DNA of 5,526 nt from Nitrospira sp. UBA6909. Lineage in GTDB: Bacteria; Nitrospirota; Nitrospiria; Nitrospirales; Nitrospiraceae. The stretch lies in assembly GCA_002451055.1 (NCBI GenBank), contig DKBD01000001.1, positions 1,208-6,733 on the forward strand, given 5' to 3'. The notes beneath the pieces are model-generated. The model saw only the letters and a list, made by a program, of their open reading frames with translations, ran no database searches and had not been told where the DNA came from. This document shows, piece after piece, positions 1-4,989 of this stretch (position 1 is the stretch's first letter; every line of letters starts with the position of its first letter). Made by a program: the position numbers and the translations under genes.

Positions 1-252
1 CTATTCAAAATCTCAGCTTTTTATACGTTGCCGGAAATAAAGCAGTTGTGCTCGGAATTTCTTGAAGAATGGAACAGTTTCCGTCGAGCGTATGATGAGG
101 CGGTCAAGAAGTCCTACACTGAGCAGGCCAAACTATCCAAAGGAGAAGTGGAGGCGAGTCAAAAGGAGAGAGAGAAGATTGAATCCAGGCTCGACTCATT
201 GCGAGGTAGGCTCATAATATTAATGTACAAAGAACTGACCCAGCCGGGCTGA
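1..252 (+). CDS. 3' end of a charged, probably coiled-coil protein of unknown function (partial)
   Basis: The frame is open from the first base of the window to a TGA at 250-252, giving 83 residues. A TTG at 28 could serve as a start, but no ribosome binding site precedes it, so I read this as the end of a gene that begins outside the window. The visible protein is hydrophilic and rich in Glu, Lys, Arg and Gln. From about residue 15 it looks like one long helix, with stretches such as 'EEWNSFRRAYDEAV' and 'EKIESRLDSLRGRL', which suggests a coiled coil. No catalytic motif is visible and I do not recognise the family. Its last codons (about 240-252) lie in DNA that, read on the other strand, belongs to a reverse transcriptase relic. 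The natural C-terminus may therefore have been replaced when that element arrived. That last point is inference. Confidence 0.55.
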   Translation, partial: LFKISAFYTLPEIKQLCSEFLEEWNSFRRAYDEAVKKSYTEQAKLSKGEVEASQKEREKIESRLDSLRGRLIILMYKELTQPG

Positions 253-451
253 TTTGGTCCAGAGTCAATGTCGCGCGTCCCTTCTGCATCTGCCGAATGG
301 CGTGCCGCAGGCGCGCGCGGCTGCGGGCTCTCACGAGAATGTCGTCCATACACCGCGCCACGTTGACGTTCCGTTTCGCGACCTGCTCATCCAGCGCCGT
401 GGGGAGCGCCGTGCCTAACAAGCGGCCGAGTGGGAAGCTCGGGGCAATCCC
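212..451 (-). pseudogene. Reverse transcriptase fragment (decayed, palm-domain catalytic box region)
   Basis: The minus-strand frame reads a Gly-Ile near 446-451, then 'PLGRLLGTALPTALDEQ', then 'ARCMDDILVRARSRARLRHA', then 'IRQMQKGRATLTLDQ'. This matches, in order, the RT block of bacterial reverse transcriptases that reads roughly GI..G.PLSPLLGAL.L..LDE, followed by the catalytic YMDD box in the form RYMDD(I/F)LV.A.TRW.LR.AIR, then a LGL..HPDKT-like stretch. The two catalytic aspartates are kept (341-346), but the Tyr before Met is Cys (350-352) and the conserved Trp after the box is gone. The frame is open only from 514 to a stop at 212-214. It has no start with a ribosome binding site, no upstream fingers region I can recognise, and no thumb or maturase domain. 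Similarity fades near 245. It is a dead remnant of a group II intron-like or related RT gene. The exact subfamily is uncertain. Confidence 0.6.
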
Positions 452-765
452 TGCGTGTTTTATCGAACTTGACGCGCGTGGATAAAACCCGCCTAAGTGT
501 GATTGGCCCTTGGTTTAGCCTGTCGACGAAACCATGTGCGACTAACGCAATGGTCCGCCCCTCTAGGGATATTTCTGCTGCACTCTCTGGTTTCCCCTAG
601 TAAACAGCCATCGTGACTTTCAGTACAGTTACGGTGTCGTCAGCGATTGGATGAAGATGCCGCACAGCTCCTCTTGAGGCATCACGCATCCAGCAATAGA
701 GGAAAAGTCGTCCAGTCAGAAGTCCGGAGCATAACAGAGGTGGGGATGAAAAAGGAGGATTCACC
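253..765. other. Gene-free spacer with the RT relic at its left end
   Basis: Apart from the reverse transcriptase relic on the minus strand at its left side (to about 451), I see no credible gene on either strand. The frames present are short and lack ribosome binding sites. No tRNA, group II intron domain V, or clear -35/-10 pair was found by eye. The right end carries the strong ribosome binding site of the isomerase gene and a seven-codon mini-ORF described separately. The promoter of the isomerase must lie here or further upstream, but I cannot place it. Confidence 0.5.
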
Positions 766-769
766 ATGA
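746..769 (+). promoter_or_regulatory. Seven-codon mini-ORF overlapping the isomerase start (possible translational coupling)
   Basis: An ATG at 746 preceded by 'GAGGTGGGG' begins a frame reading MKKEDSP and stopping at a TGA at 767-769. The stop overlaps the isomerase ATG (766-768) in an ATGA arrangement. The mini-ORF contains the isomerase ribosome binding site AAAGGAGG (751-758). Ribosomes reading it would cross that site, a layout compatible with translational coupling. A frame this short can arise by chance, so the role is inference only. Confidence 0.2.
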
Positions 770-1191
770 CGCCAACGGTGTCCAAAGGCAAAGTGATCGC
801 GCTCGAATACACCCTCAAGTCGGAGGACAAACGGGTCGTCTTTTCCAATGTGGGGAAAAATCCGCTGATCTACACACAGGGGGCCAATCAGGTTATCCCA
901 GGGGTCGAGTCGGCAGTCGAAGGAATGGCGGTTGGGCAAACCAAGGAGGTCGTTGTAGCTCCGGCGCGTGGTTTTGGAGAACGAGATCCGAACGCCGTCC
1001 AGGAGATACCTAAGGCGAGCGTCCCTGAGGGCACCCAGGTCGGGACACAACTGCATGGGAAAGACCAAGCCGGACGCGATGTTCGACCCACCGTCACGGA
1101 GATTAAAGACCGGACGGTCTTGCTGGACTTCAATCATCCGCTGGCCGGGAAAACCCTATACTTCGATTTAAAGGTGGTGGGGATAGATTAA
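766..1191 (+). CDS. FKBP-type peptidyl-prolyl cis-trans isomerase, SlyD-like
   Basis: This 141-residue protein catalyses cis-trans isomerisation of peptide bonds before proline and probably also acts as a folding chaperone in the cytoplasm. No signal peptide is present. The N-terminal half of the FKBP fold is residues 7-70, with the signature Y36-T-Q-G followed by 'VIPGVESAVEGMAVGQ' (43-58), which matches the family's LIPGLE.AL.G..VG pattern. Residues 70-75 (FGERDP) match the usual YGE.D. turn. Residues 73-122 fit the inserted IF chaperone domain of SlyD and SlpA proteins, and the fold closes with 'NHPLAGKTLYFDLKVV' (123-138), highly typical of this group. The His- and Cys-rich metal-binding tail of E. 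coli SlyD is absent, so nickel handling is unlikely. The ATG is supported by AAAGGAGG seven bases upstream. It appears to be a single-gene unit. The family call is firm, but the choice between slyD and slpA or a generic fkpB-like name is not, so I give no symbol. Confidence 0.93.
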   Translation: MTPTVSKGKVIALEYTLKSEDKRVVFSNVGKNPLIYTQGANQVIPGVESAVEGMAVGQTKEVVVAPARGFGERDPNAVQEIPKASVPEGTQVGTQLHGKDQAGRDVRPTVTEIKDRTVLLDFNHPLAGKTLYFDLKVVGID

Positions 1192-1541
1192 CGAAGGGAT
1201 GAAGCGTCCCCCAGCAAGAACCGTTGCAGGGCAGCATTCCTGCTTCAGGGATAGATATGTCTTTGACACGAAAAACCTCGCCGGTTGAATCCCCATAACC
1301 AGTATGGGGTTGAACGACCATGAGCGAGCGTGAGGCCTTCCGGATCGTCTCTGCGTTGCCCCTCTTGTGGCCGCCCGATAGAACCCTTCTCTGTTTCTCT
1401 CTGGCTCTGACTGCTAGCCTCGTGCGGCGTGTATCCTAATACCCCCCTTTTGAAGTACTCCTTTCGCATCTAGCAGGTACCGCTGTGCTTGCTAGGCTTT
1501 ACCCCAGAAGCCACGTGATCACCCAAGCAAGGAGGAGTGCC
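1192..1541. other. 350-base spacer between isomerase and zinc ribbon genes
   Basis: I find no convincing gene here. A 39-codon frame from ATG 1320 to TAA 1437-1439 has a hydrophobic middle but only a poor ribosome binding site. An upstream frame extending the zinc ribbon gene to 1485 also lacks support. The spacer holds a small hairpin, CCCCATA at 1291-1297 pairing with TATGGGG at 1303-1309 around a five-base loop, with no T-run after it. The AT-richer stretch around 1431-1460 (TATCCTAATAC, then TTTTGAAG) is the most likely place for the promoter of the downstream pair, but I cannot define the boxes. Confidence 0.4.
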
Positions 1542-1787
1542 ATGACCTGTTCACGATGTGAAGGATTGATGTTGGTAGAACATATCTTGGATCTGGCAGA
1601 AAGCTATGGGGAGATGTGGGCCAGCTCTTGGCGGTGCGTGAATTGTGGTCATAGGGATGACGCCGTCATTCAGCAGCACCGCCTAGCCCAAGCAAAGCGA
1701 TTACCTGTAAAATCGGCAGTCGTGTCGGCCCATGAGGCTGCCGACGTGTCATGGGAAACAGAATTTGTGGAGAAGTTAGCGGCCTAA
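1542..1787 (+). CDS. Small zinc ribbon protein of unknown role
   Basis: The protein is 81 residues. Two CxxC knuckles, C3-S-R-C6 and C32-V-N-C35-G, are separated by 25 residues and should bind one zinc ion in a zinc ribbon. The segment between is acidic and aromatic (including Y22, W26 and W30), and the region after about residue 43 is helical without further motifs. Zinc ribbons of this size often bind nucleic acid or protein, but nothing here shows which. I chose the ATG at 1542 because AAGGAGG lies six bases upstream and the first knuckle starts two residues later. A longer reading from 1485 has no ribosome binding site and adds a non-conserved-looking tail. The response regulator gene starts 51 bases downstream on the same strand, so the two are probably cotranscribed. 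From memory, similar short CxxC proteins are common in Nitrospira, but I cannot name a family. Confidence 0.8.
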   Translation: MTCSRCEGLMLVEHILDLAESYGEMWASSWRCVNCGHRDDAVIQQHRLAQAKRLPVKSAVVSAHEAADVSWETEFVEKLAA

Positions 1788-1838
1788 AGATTCTGTCTCC
1801 TCGAAGGTATGGAACCTTGTCCGGAAAGGAAGGAAGCC

Positions 1839-2201
1839 GTGGAGCCAACGACCATCCTGGTCATTGATGATCAAGAGCCTGTGCGGAGGTTGTTGCAACA
1901 GGCTCTTGAAGACGCGGGCTATCAGGTCTTCGAGGCGGCCAATGGACGGCAAGGCCTCGAAATTTTTCGGGCACGGCCTACAGACCTCGTCATCACCGAT
2001 ATCGCGATGCCTGAGATGAACGGCTTGGACTTAATTCTGGAGTTAACAAAAGCCTTCTTGGATATCAAGGTGATCGCGATGACCGGGGCCTCCTCGGAAG
2101 AGTTGCAGAAGGCCAAACTCCTTGGGGCGCGGCAGACCTTTCAAAAGCCATTAGACCTGCCGACTCTTCTCCGCGCTGTGGAGTATGAACTGCGTCATTA
2201 A
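1839..2201 (+). CDS. Single-domain (CheY-like) response regulator
   Basis: This is a stand-alone receiver of 120 residues that should be phosphorylated by a histidine kinase. All key positions are present: acidic pair D10-D11 in 'ILVIDDQEP', phospho-acceptor D54 in 'LVITDIAMPEMNG', T82 in 'VIAMTGAS', and K103 in 'FQKPLD'. The position matching the switch aromatic of CheY (Tyr106) is a Thr (T100), with F101 next to it. There is no DNA-binding or enzymatic output domain, so it acts by protein contact or in a phosphorelay. I prefer the GTG at 1839, preceded by GGAAAGGAAGGAAG, over the in-frame ATG at 1809, which has only a GAAGG two bases away and adds ten residues outside the fold. No kinase is visible nearby. 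The gene follows the zinc ribbon gene closely and is followed by a hairpin. A perfect 12-bp inverted repeat lies at 1871-1909, inside the gene. Confidence 0.92.
   Translation: MEPTTILVIDDQEPVRRLLQQALEDAGYQVFEAANGRQGLEIFRARPTDLVITDIAMPEMNGLDLILELTKAFLDIKVIAMTGASSEELQKAKLLGARQTFQKPLDLPTLLRAVEYELRH
1871..1909. repeat. Perfect 12-bp inverted repeat inside the response regulator gene
   Basis: TCAAGAGCCTGT (1871-1882) is the exact reverse complement of ACAGGCTCTTGA (1898-1909), with a 15-base gap. The gap overlaps a second palindrome, TGTTGCAACA (1891-1900). The repeat lies 32 bases after the chosen start codon and encodes DQEPVRRLLQQALE. In mRNA it could form a stable stem early in the reading frame. 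Whether it is functional or a by-product of codon choice is unknown. Confidence 0.7.
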
Positions 2202-2211
2202 CTTGCACTAC

Positions 2212-2245
2212 CCCGTCGGAGCCCCCGTGTGACAGCTCCGACGGG
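2212..2245 (+). terminator. Hairpin just downstream of the response regulator, likely terminator
   Basis: CCCGTCGGAGC (2212-2222) pairs perfectly with GCTCCGACGGG (2235-2245) around a 12-base loop, ten bases after the stop codon. The 11-bp GC-rich stem and its position fit transcription termination for the zinc ribbon and receiver unit. No T-run follows directly, so it may be Rho-aided or may simply protect the mRNA 3' end. Confidence 0.6.
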
Positions 2246-2302
2246 ACGGGCTCGCCGGACGACACGTACTGAGGTGGTGGGTTCATTTGGACAGGCCACC
2301 CG

Positions 2303-2320
2303 TTCTTCTTCTTCTTCTTC
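2303..2320. repeat. (TTC)6 trinucleotide microsatellite
   Basis: Six exact tandem copies of TTC (GAA on the minus strand) lie between genes. Such tracts can change length by slippage, but this one is not inside a convincing gene and not clearly next to a promoter. Confidence 0.85.
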
Positions 2321-2587
2321 TCTAGCCGCTCACAAAACCTCCTGTTATTAAGGCAAACGCCACTCATGCGAGTTGTATCTGATGCTCCTTGCCTCCTCTC
2401 GTAGGGCGAGATCTCTAGGGGCGCGTGAAACAAAAATCGATCGCGTAGGGCTGGGGGGGAAACGTTGACGCGAAGGATCGATACTCTGTCCGTATTGACA
2501 TCATCCTAACGCATTGCTTGGAGCAAAAGGAGGGAGGGCTGGTATACGTGAGATGATGAGCCGGCGGGGTGCCCGTCCTGCTTGGTA

Positions 2588-2622
2588 GTGGTTGTGATTG
2601 GCCTCGCGGCCGAAACGACCAC
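2588..2622 (-). terminator. Imperfect hairpin downstream of the minus-strand orphan gene
   Basis: GTGGT (2588-2592) pairs with ACCAC (2618-2622), and GGCC (2600-2603) pairs with GGCC (2608-2611) around a TCGC tetraloop. The middle pairs are partly wobble, with a bulge or mismatch. It lies about 45 bases past the stop of the 3006-2668 gene, the right place for its terminator. The lack of a T-run on the minus strand keeps confidence low. Confidence 0.3.
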
Positions 2623-2667
2623 CGCCGCCGTGAGAATGAGATCGCTTTTCCAGTCGGTCGCACATCT

Positions 2668-3006
2668 CTACGTCGCGCGGACGAATCGATCACTCTCGAA
2701 TGCGGCGCGTAAACGCTTCGTCATAAGCTGGCGATACGCCTCTTTTTCTTTTCCGATTATCACCTGGTCATCATGACCAAGCAGAATGTTGAGGTTCTCT
2801 TCCGAGACGAGTTGTCTGGCTCCAGGTCCGACATTCACCCTATACTGCGTTTTCCCGTCCGGATTACGCCCCGGTCCTTCGACAAGTTCGGTCAGCCCGT
2901 CGATATACCCGTCGTAAGCATCGAGACGGTGCCGCACTTTTGTACCGTCCGGAATTCGCACCCACGTCGAATTGGTCGGTGGGCGGTTGGCTTTATCTGC
3001 ACTCAT
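2668..3006 (-). CDS. Orphan 112-residue protein, possible small beta-barrel (SH3-like) domain
   Basis: The ATG at 3006-3004 is preceded by AAGGGGA six bases upstream. After a short polar N-terminus, residues about 15-75 look like a compact all-beta domain. 'WVRIPDGTKVRHRLDAYDGY' is followed by 'IDGLTELVEG', then 'PDGKTQYRVNVGPGARQLVS' and 'EENLNIL'. The rhythm of Gly-Thr-x-Val-Arg, then Gly-Tyr/Phe-Ile-Asp-Gly, then Gln-Tyr-Arg-Val resembles SH3-like or KOW-like barrels that bind nucleic acid or protein. The C-terminal 35 residues are charged and helical. There is no signal peptide or membrane segment. The neighbour at 3412-3116 is on the same strand 109 bases upstream, so the two may share a transcript. 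I do not recognise a named family. The fold is inference from pattern only. Confidence 0.75.
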   Translation of the reverse strand: MSADKANRPPTNSTWVRIPDGTKVRHRLDAYDGYIDGLTELVEGPGRNPDGKTQYRVNVGPGARQLVSEENLNILLGHDDQVIIGKEKEAYRQLMTKRLRAAFESDRFVRAT

Positions 3007-3115
3007 AGATTATCCCCTTGCGTATGTGGTGATGTTCCTATTGCTGAAATCATCCGTTCGTCCTTAATTTCATTCCCCTGATGCAGTCGGAAGAGCTGCG
3101 AGCGCCGGCGATGAA

Positions 3116-3412
3116 TCACTGGATCCCCACCGATTGTGGCCCATGCCAGATCAAGTACGGCGGTTTCTTCATAAACTCCGCGGCCTGCGGGTAAAGGCGC
3201 AGCGCCCAGCCATAGGCCTGTTCTTGGGCGCTCAGACAGGTGGGCGCCAAGAGAAGATGGTTGGAGATGACGCGAAATGCCGTGCGATTGTCCGTCTCAA
3301 GGGCGCTGTATACCGTGCAGGAGAATTCACCTTCCTTCGAGCATACCGTGCTGATGGCCAGAAAGGATCCGTCTGCAAATGTCATCAGTCGTTCCAGGTT
3401 GAGTCGTCCCAT
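3116..3412 (-). CDS. Orphan 98-residue protein with conserved look, unknown function
   Basis: The ATG at 3412-3410 has AAAGGAG at 3423-3417, four bases away, an excellent ribosome binding site. The protein starts with a beta-like 'ERLMTFADGSFLAISTVC', continues 'EFSCTVYSALETDNRTAFRV', and then has a helical region, 'SAQEQAYGWALRLYPQAAEF', and a tail, 'MKKPPYLIWHG'. Three cysteines (24, 32, 59) are not in a metal-binding pair pattern. There is no signal peptide. It looks like a single small alpha/beta cytoplasmic domain. The even, protein-like composition and strong ribosome binding site make it convincing as a gene. I have the impression of similar small proteins in Nitrospira, but I cannot attach a function. 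The overlapping plus-strand frames are shadows. Confidence 0.78.
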   Translation of the reverse strand: MGRLNLERLMTFADGSFLAISTVCSKEGEFSCTVYSALETDNRTAFRVISNHLLLAPTCLSAQEQAYGWALRLYPQAAEFMKKPPYLIWHGPQSVGIQ

Positions 3413-3926
3413 AAGACTCCTTTCGCTTCGGAGACACGATGACTGGCCCAGGAATCCGGGGGACCGGCAAGCCGGTGTAGGGAGTTTCCTGTCGGCGGTG
3501 GGCTCTTGAGAACGGCGCCCGCAATCGATGCCTGTTCGTCCAAAGCCCTTTTAAAAACAATCGCTCAATAGACAACCCGGAGGACGGGATCAGGAGTGAG
3601 AGCATCGATCGCGCGACACGTGATATGAGTGAGGGAGGCGCGAGGGATAGGGTTGTAAACGGCAACTGGGTGTAACCATACCACATATCGGCCTAAATGG
3701 CGAATGTGGCGACTATAGGAGGATGTGGTGGAAGATGCGGTGAGGTGAATGGACATTCTTGCAAGGTTGGGGGGACTGTCTAGTTCAGCGATTTGGTGAC
3801 TTCTCTTATCTGCACTGGCAGTGGGCTTGACCGATCTCCGATCCCGGAGGCCAACCGAACAGCCGAATGAATCCAAGAATTGAGAATTGATTGCCCGGAT
3901 TGTACGTCGAGGGTAGCATACGCCTC
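3413..3926. other. 514-base divergent spacer
   Basis: This spacer separates the minus-strand orphan pair from the plus-strand nuclease gene and must carry promoters for both directions. I could not define either. It contains a short perfect hairpin, ACCGGC (3463-3468) with GCCGGT (3471-3476), about 50 bases upstream of the minus-strand start. It also has GGAGG-like sequences, for example near 3719-3723, followed only by frames of a few codons. Two long minus-strand frames (3686-3327 and 3876-3565) have no usable ribosome binding site and implausible composition. The spacer is unusually long for a bacterial genome and may hold a decayed gene or a small RNA. Confidence 0.4.
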
Positions 3927-4430
3927 ATGATCACACGTCATACCATGATGATGGGGTGTGTACTAGCCGCCGTTTTCTCATGGCCTGCTCTCTCATGGGC
4001 CGAGTTCATCGCGCGAGTTGTTACGGTGCATGAGGGGGATCGCCTGACAATCGTCCATGATGGACGCACGGAAACGATCACCCTCAAAGGTATTGACTGT
4101 CCCGAACCGAAACAGCCTTATGGGAAACAGGCAAAGCAGGTCACAACGGCTTACGTGGGTCATCGTGAAGTCATCATCCGCGGCCTTCAACGAGACGGGC
4201 AAGGCCGGATCGTTGCCGACGTGTTTCTCATGGACGGACGAAATGTCGCCTATGAATTGGTGAAGGAGGGACTCGCCTGGTCACGAGGACGAACGGCTGA
4301 AAGCCGGAGTCTTGCCGATGAAGAGGAATTGGCCCAGGCTGCCGGCAAGGGGTTGTGGACAGACCCTCATCCCGTGCCGCCATGGAAGTGGAAAGAACCC
4401 AAGAAGGCCCGCCGGAAATATTCCAATTGA
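3927..4430 (+). CDS. Exported staphylococcal nuclease-like (SNase/thermonuclease family) protein with altered active site
   Basis: The protein is 167 residues from the ATG at 3927. A signal peptide is clear: basic start (ITRH), hydrophobic core (residues 7-22), and a cleavage site after 'LSWA' (A25), so it acts in the periplasm or outside the cell. The SNase fold follows, about residues 28-145, and in this family it cleaves DNA and RNA using calcium. Aligned by eye to staphylococcal nuclease, Asp21 is D38, Asp40 is D57, Glu43 is E60 and Arg87 is R94, all kept. The arginine normally at position 35, in an R-L-x-G-I-D-x-P-E pattern, is Thr (T52), and Thr22 is Arg (R39 in 'EGDR'). The 'GKGLWTDPHPVPPWKWK' end is typical of bacterial family members. 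A TTG at 3891 would add 12 residues before the signal peptide. The ribosome binding site for 3927 is weak (GAGGG, 13 bases away), so the exact start is uncertain. Confidence 0.88.
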   Translation: MITRHTMMMGCVLAAVFSWPALSWAEFIARVVTVHEGDRLTIVHDGRTETITLKGIDCPEPKQPYGKQAKQVTTAYVGHREVIIRGLQRDGQGRIVADVFLMDGRNVAYELVKEGLAWSRGRTAESRSLADEEELAQAAGKGLWTDPHPVPPWKWKEPKKARRKYSN

Positions 4431-4796
4431 CCGCCGCTACCCGTATCAAGCTGAGTTGCACACTGTAACTGGTTCCTCTCGGTTGGTCGGGATCGCTCCC
4501 AATAAAATCCTCCACGAGTTCTGTCTCAGCCGTGAAGTGTGCTGAGCAACCGATGTGTGAGTCCTTCGTCACCGCTCGTCGAATGCGACCGGGCAAGACA
4601 CCTTTCGGGACGGATTTATGGGGCCAGACACTGTGTGGTATTTCTGTTGAGCAAGTAATTTCTCACCTGTCCCGCTTCGATGATCGCACGATCTTTGTGA
4701 TGCAGGCCGATCGGCTCTTGGCCGAAGGAATCAGTCCGCGACCATACCGCAGTAACCCAAATTGATGAAGCCAGGCGATTAGGGCGGAGGAATAGA
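4431..4796. other. Spacer after the nuclease gene, with only a doubtful ORF
   Basis: Between the nuclease and the short ORF at 4797 the only candidate is the 70-codon frame at 4553-4765, listed separately. No clear terminator with a T-run follows the nuclease gene, and I see no tRNA, repeat or recognisable promoter. Confidence 0.4.
4553..4765 (+). CDS. Doubtful small ORF, unknown product
   Basis: The frame from ATG 4553 gives 70 residues, and a GTG at 4532 would add seven. The later part, 'VEQVISHLSRFDDRTIFVMQ' followed by 'ADRLLAEGISPRP', has a plausible mix of hydrophobic and charged residues and codon use like its neighbours. The N-terminal part is less convincing, and no good ribosome binding site stands before either start. 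It could be the 3' remnant of an older gene, since the frame is open at least to 4499, or chance. I do not recognise it. Confidence 0.33.
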   Translation: MCESFVTARRMRPGKTPFGTDLWGQTLCGISVEQVISHLSRFDDRTIFVMQADRLLAEGISPRPYRSNPN

Positions 4797-4967
4797 GTGG
4801 CGCCACGGGTCCTCGATGGCGAGCAGGAAATATCAATGGGTGGGAGTTACTCTTGTTCAGTGGTCACCGGTGCGATAGGCTGGGAAACGAGCGGCGGCCG
4901 CTGCGCATTAGGAACGCCCTTCCACATCACCGCCCATGTAAATCGCCAGCGGGCTGTGGTACGTTGA
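4797..4967 (+). CDS. Short 56-residue ORF with strong ribosome binding site, unknown product
   Basis: A GTG at 4797 is preceded by CGGAGG (4785-4790), six bases away, as good as any site in the window. The frame reads 56 codons to a TGA at 4965-4967. The product starts 'MAPRVLDGEQEISMGGSYSC' and ends in a basic tail, 'HITAHVNRQRAVVR'. It has two cysteines (20 and 36) but no metal-binding pattern, signal peptide or membrane segment. The stop lies 22 bases before the next start (4990), on the same strand, so the two would form a tight pair. Reasons for caution are its small size, the GTG start and the lack of any recognised relative. Confidence 0.45.
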   Translation: MAPRVLDGEQEISMGGSYSCSVVTGAIGWETSGGRCALGTPFHITAHVNRQRAVVR

Positions 4968-4989
4968 CTGCCTCTCTGGAGGAAACATT

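Larger units (their letters stand above)
2202..2667. other. 466-base spacer between convergent gene pairs
   Basis: The plus-strand receiver unit and the minus-strand orphan pair converge on this spacer. It holds the hairpin at 2212-2245, the (TTC)6 tract, and an imperfect hairpin at 2588-2622. An AAGGAGG-like sequence near 2527-2533 is followed by no usable reading frame: the start codons downstream lead to frames of about a dozen codons. The longer minus-strand frames here lack ribosome binding sites and have low-complexity translations, so I do not call genes. Confidence 0.45.

Noticed and set aside
297..485. Plus-strand 62-codon frame over the RT relic
   Set aside because: Arg- and Ala-rich translation with no ribosome binding site; the opposite strand carries the meaningful RT pattern.
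682..1137. Long minus-strand frames opposite the isomerase gene (also 888-1133)
   Set aside because: They lie antisense to a clear FKBP gene, lack ribosome binding sites, and have no recognisable domains.
1281..1309. GGTTGAATCC-like stretch resembling a tRNA T-arm
   Set aside because: It does not pair as a T-stem, and no acceptor or anticodon arms can be formed around it.
1320..1439. 39-codon frame with a hydrophobic middle
   Set aside because: Poor ribosome binding site and no sign of conservation; too weak to call as a gene.
1485..1541. Upstream extension of the zinc ribbon gene
   Set aside because: No ribosome binding site before 1485, while AAGGAGG stands at the ideal distance from the ATG at 1542.
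2065..2693. Minus-strand frames 2433-2065 and 2693-2415
   Set aside because: Low-complexity translation, including a Lys run made by the TTC tract; no ribosome binding sites; partial overlap with real genes.
3134..3509. Plus-strand frames 3134-3442 and 3240-3509
   Set aside because: Shadows of the minus-strand gene 3412-3116, which has a strong ribosome binding site and better composition.
3327..3876. Minus-strand frames 3686-3327 and 3876-3565 in the divergent spacer
   Set aside because: No usable ribosome binding sites, a TTG start for the second, overlap with the 3412-3116 gene for the first, and translations without protein-like patterns.
3927..4001. Possible lipoprotein signal at Cys11 of the nuclease
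   Set aside because: The residues before the Cys (M-M-G) do not fit a lipobox, and most of the hydrophobic core follows the Cys; a standard signal peptidase site after A25 fits better.
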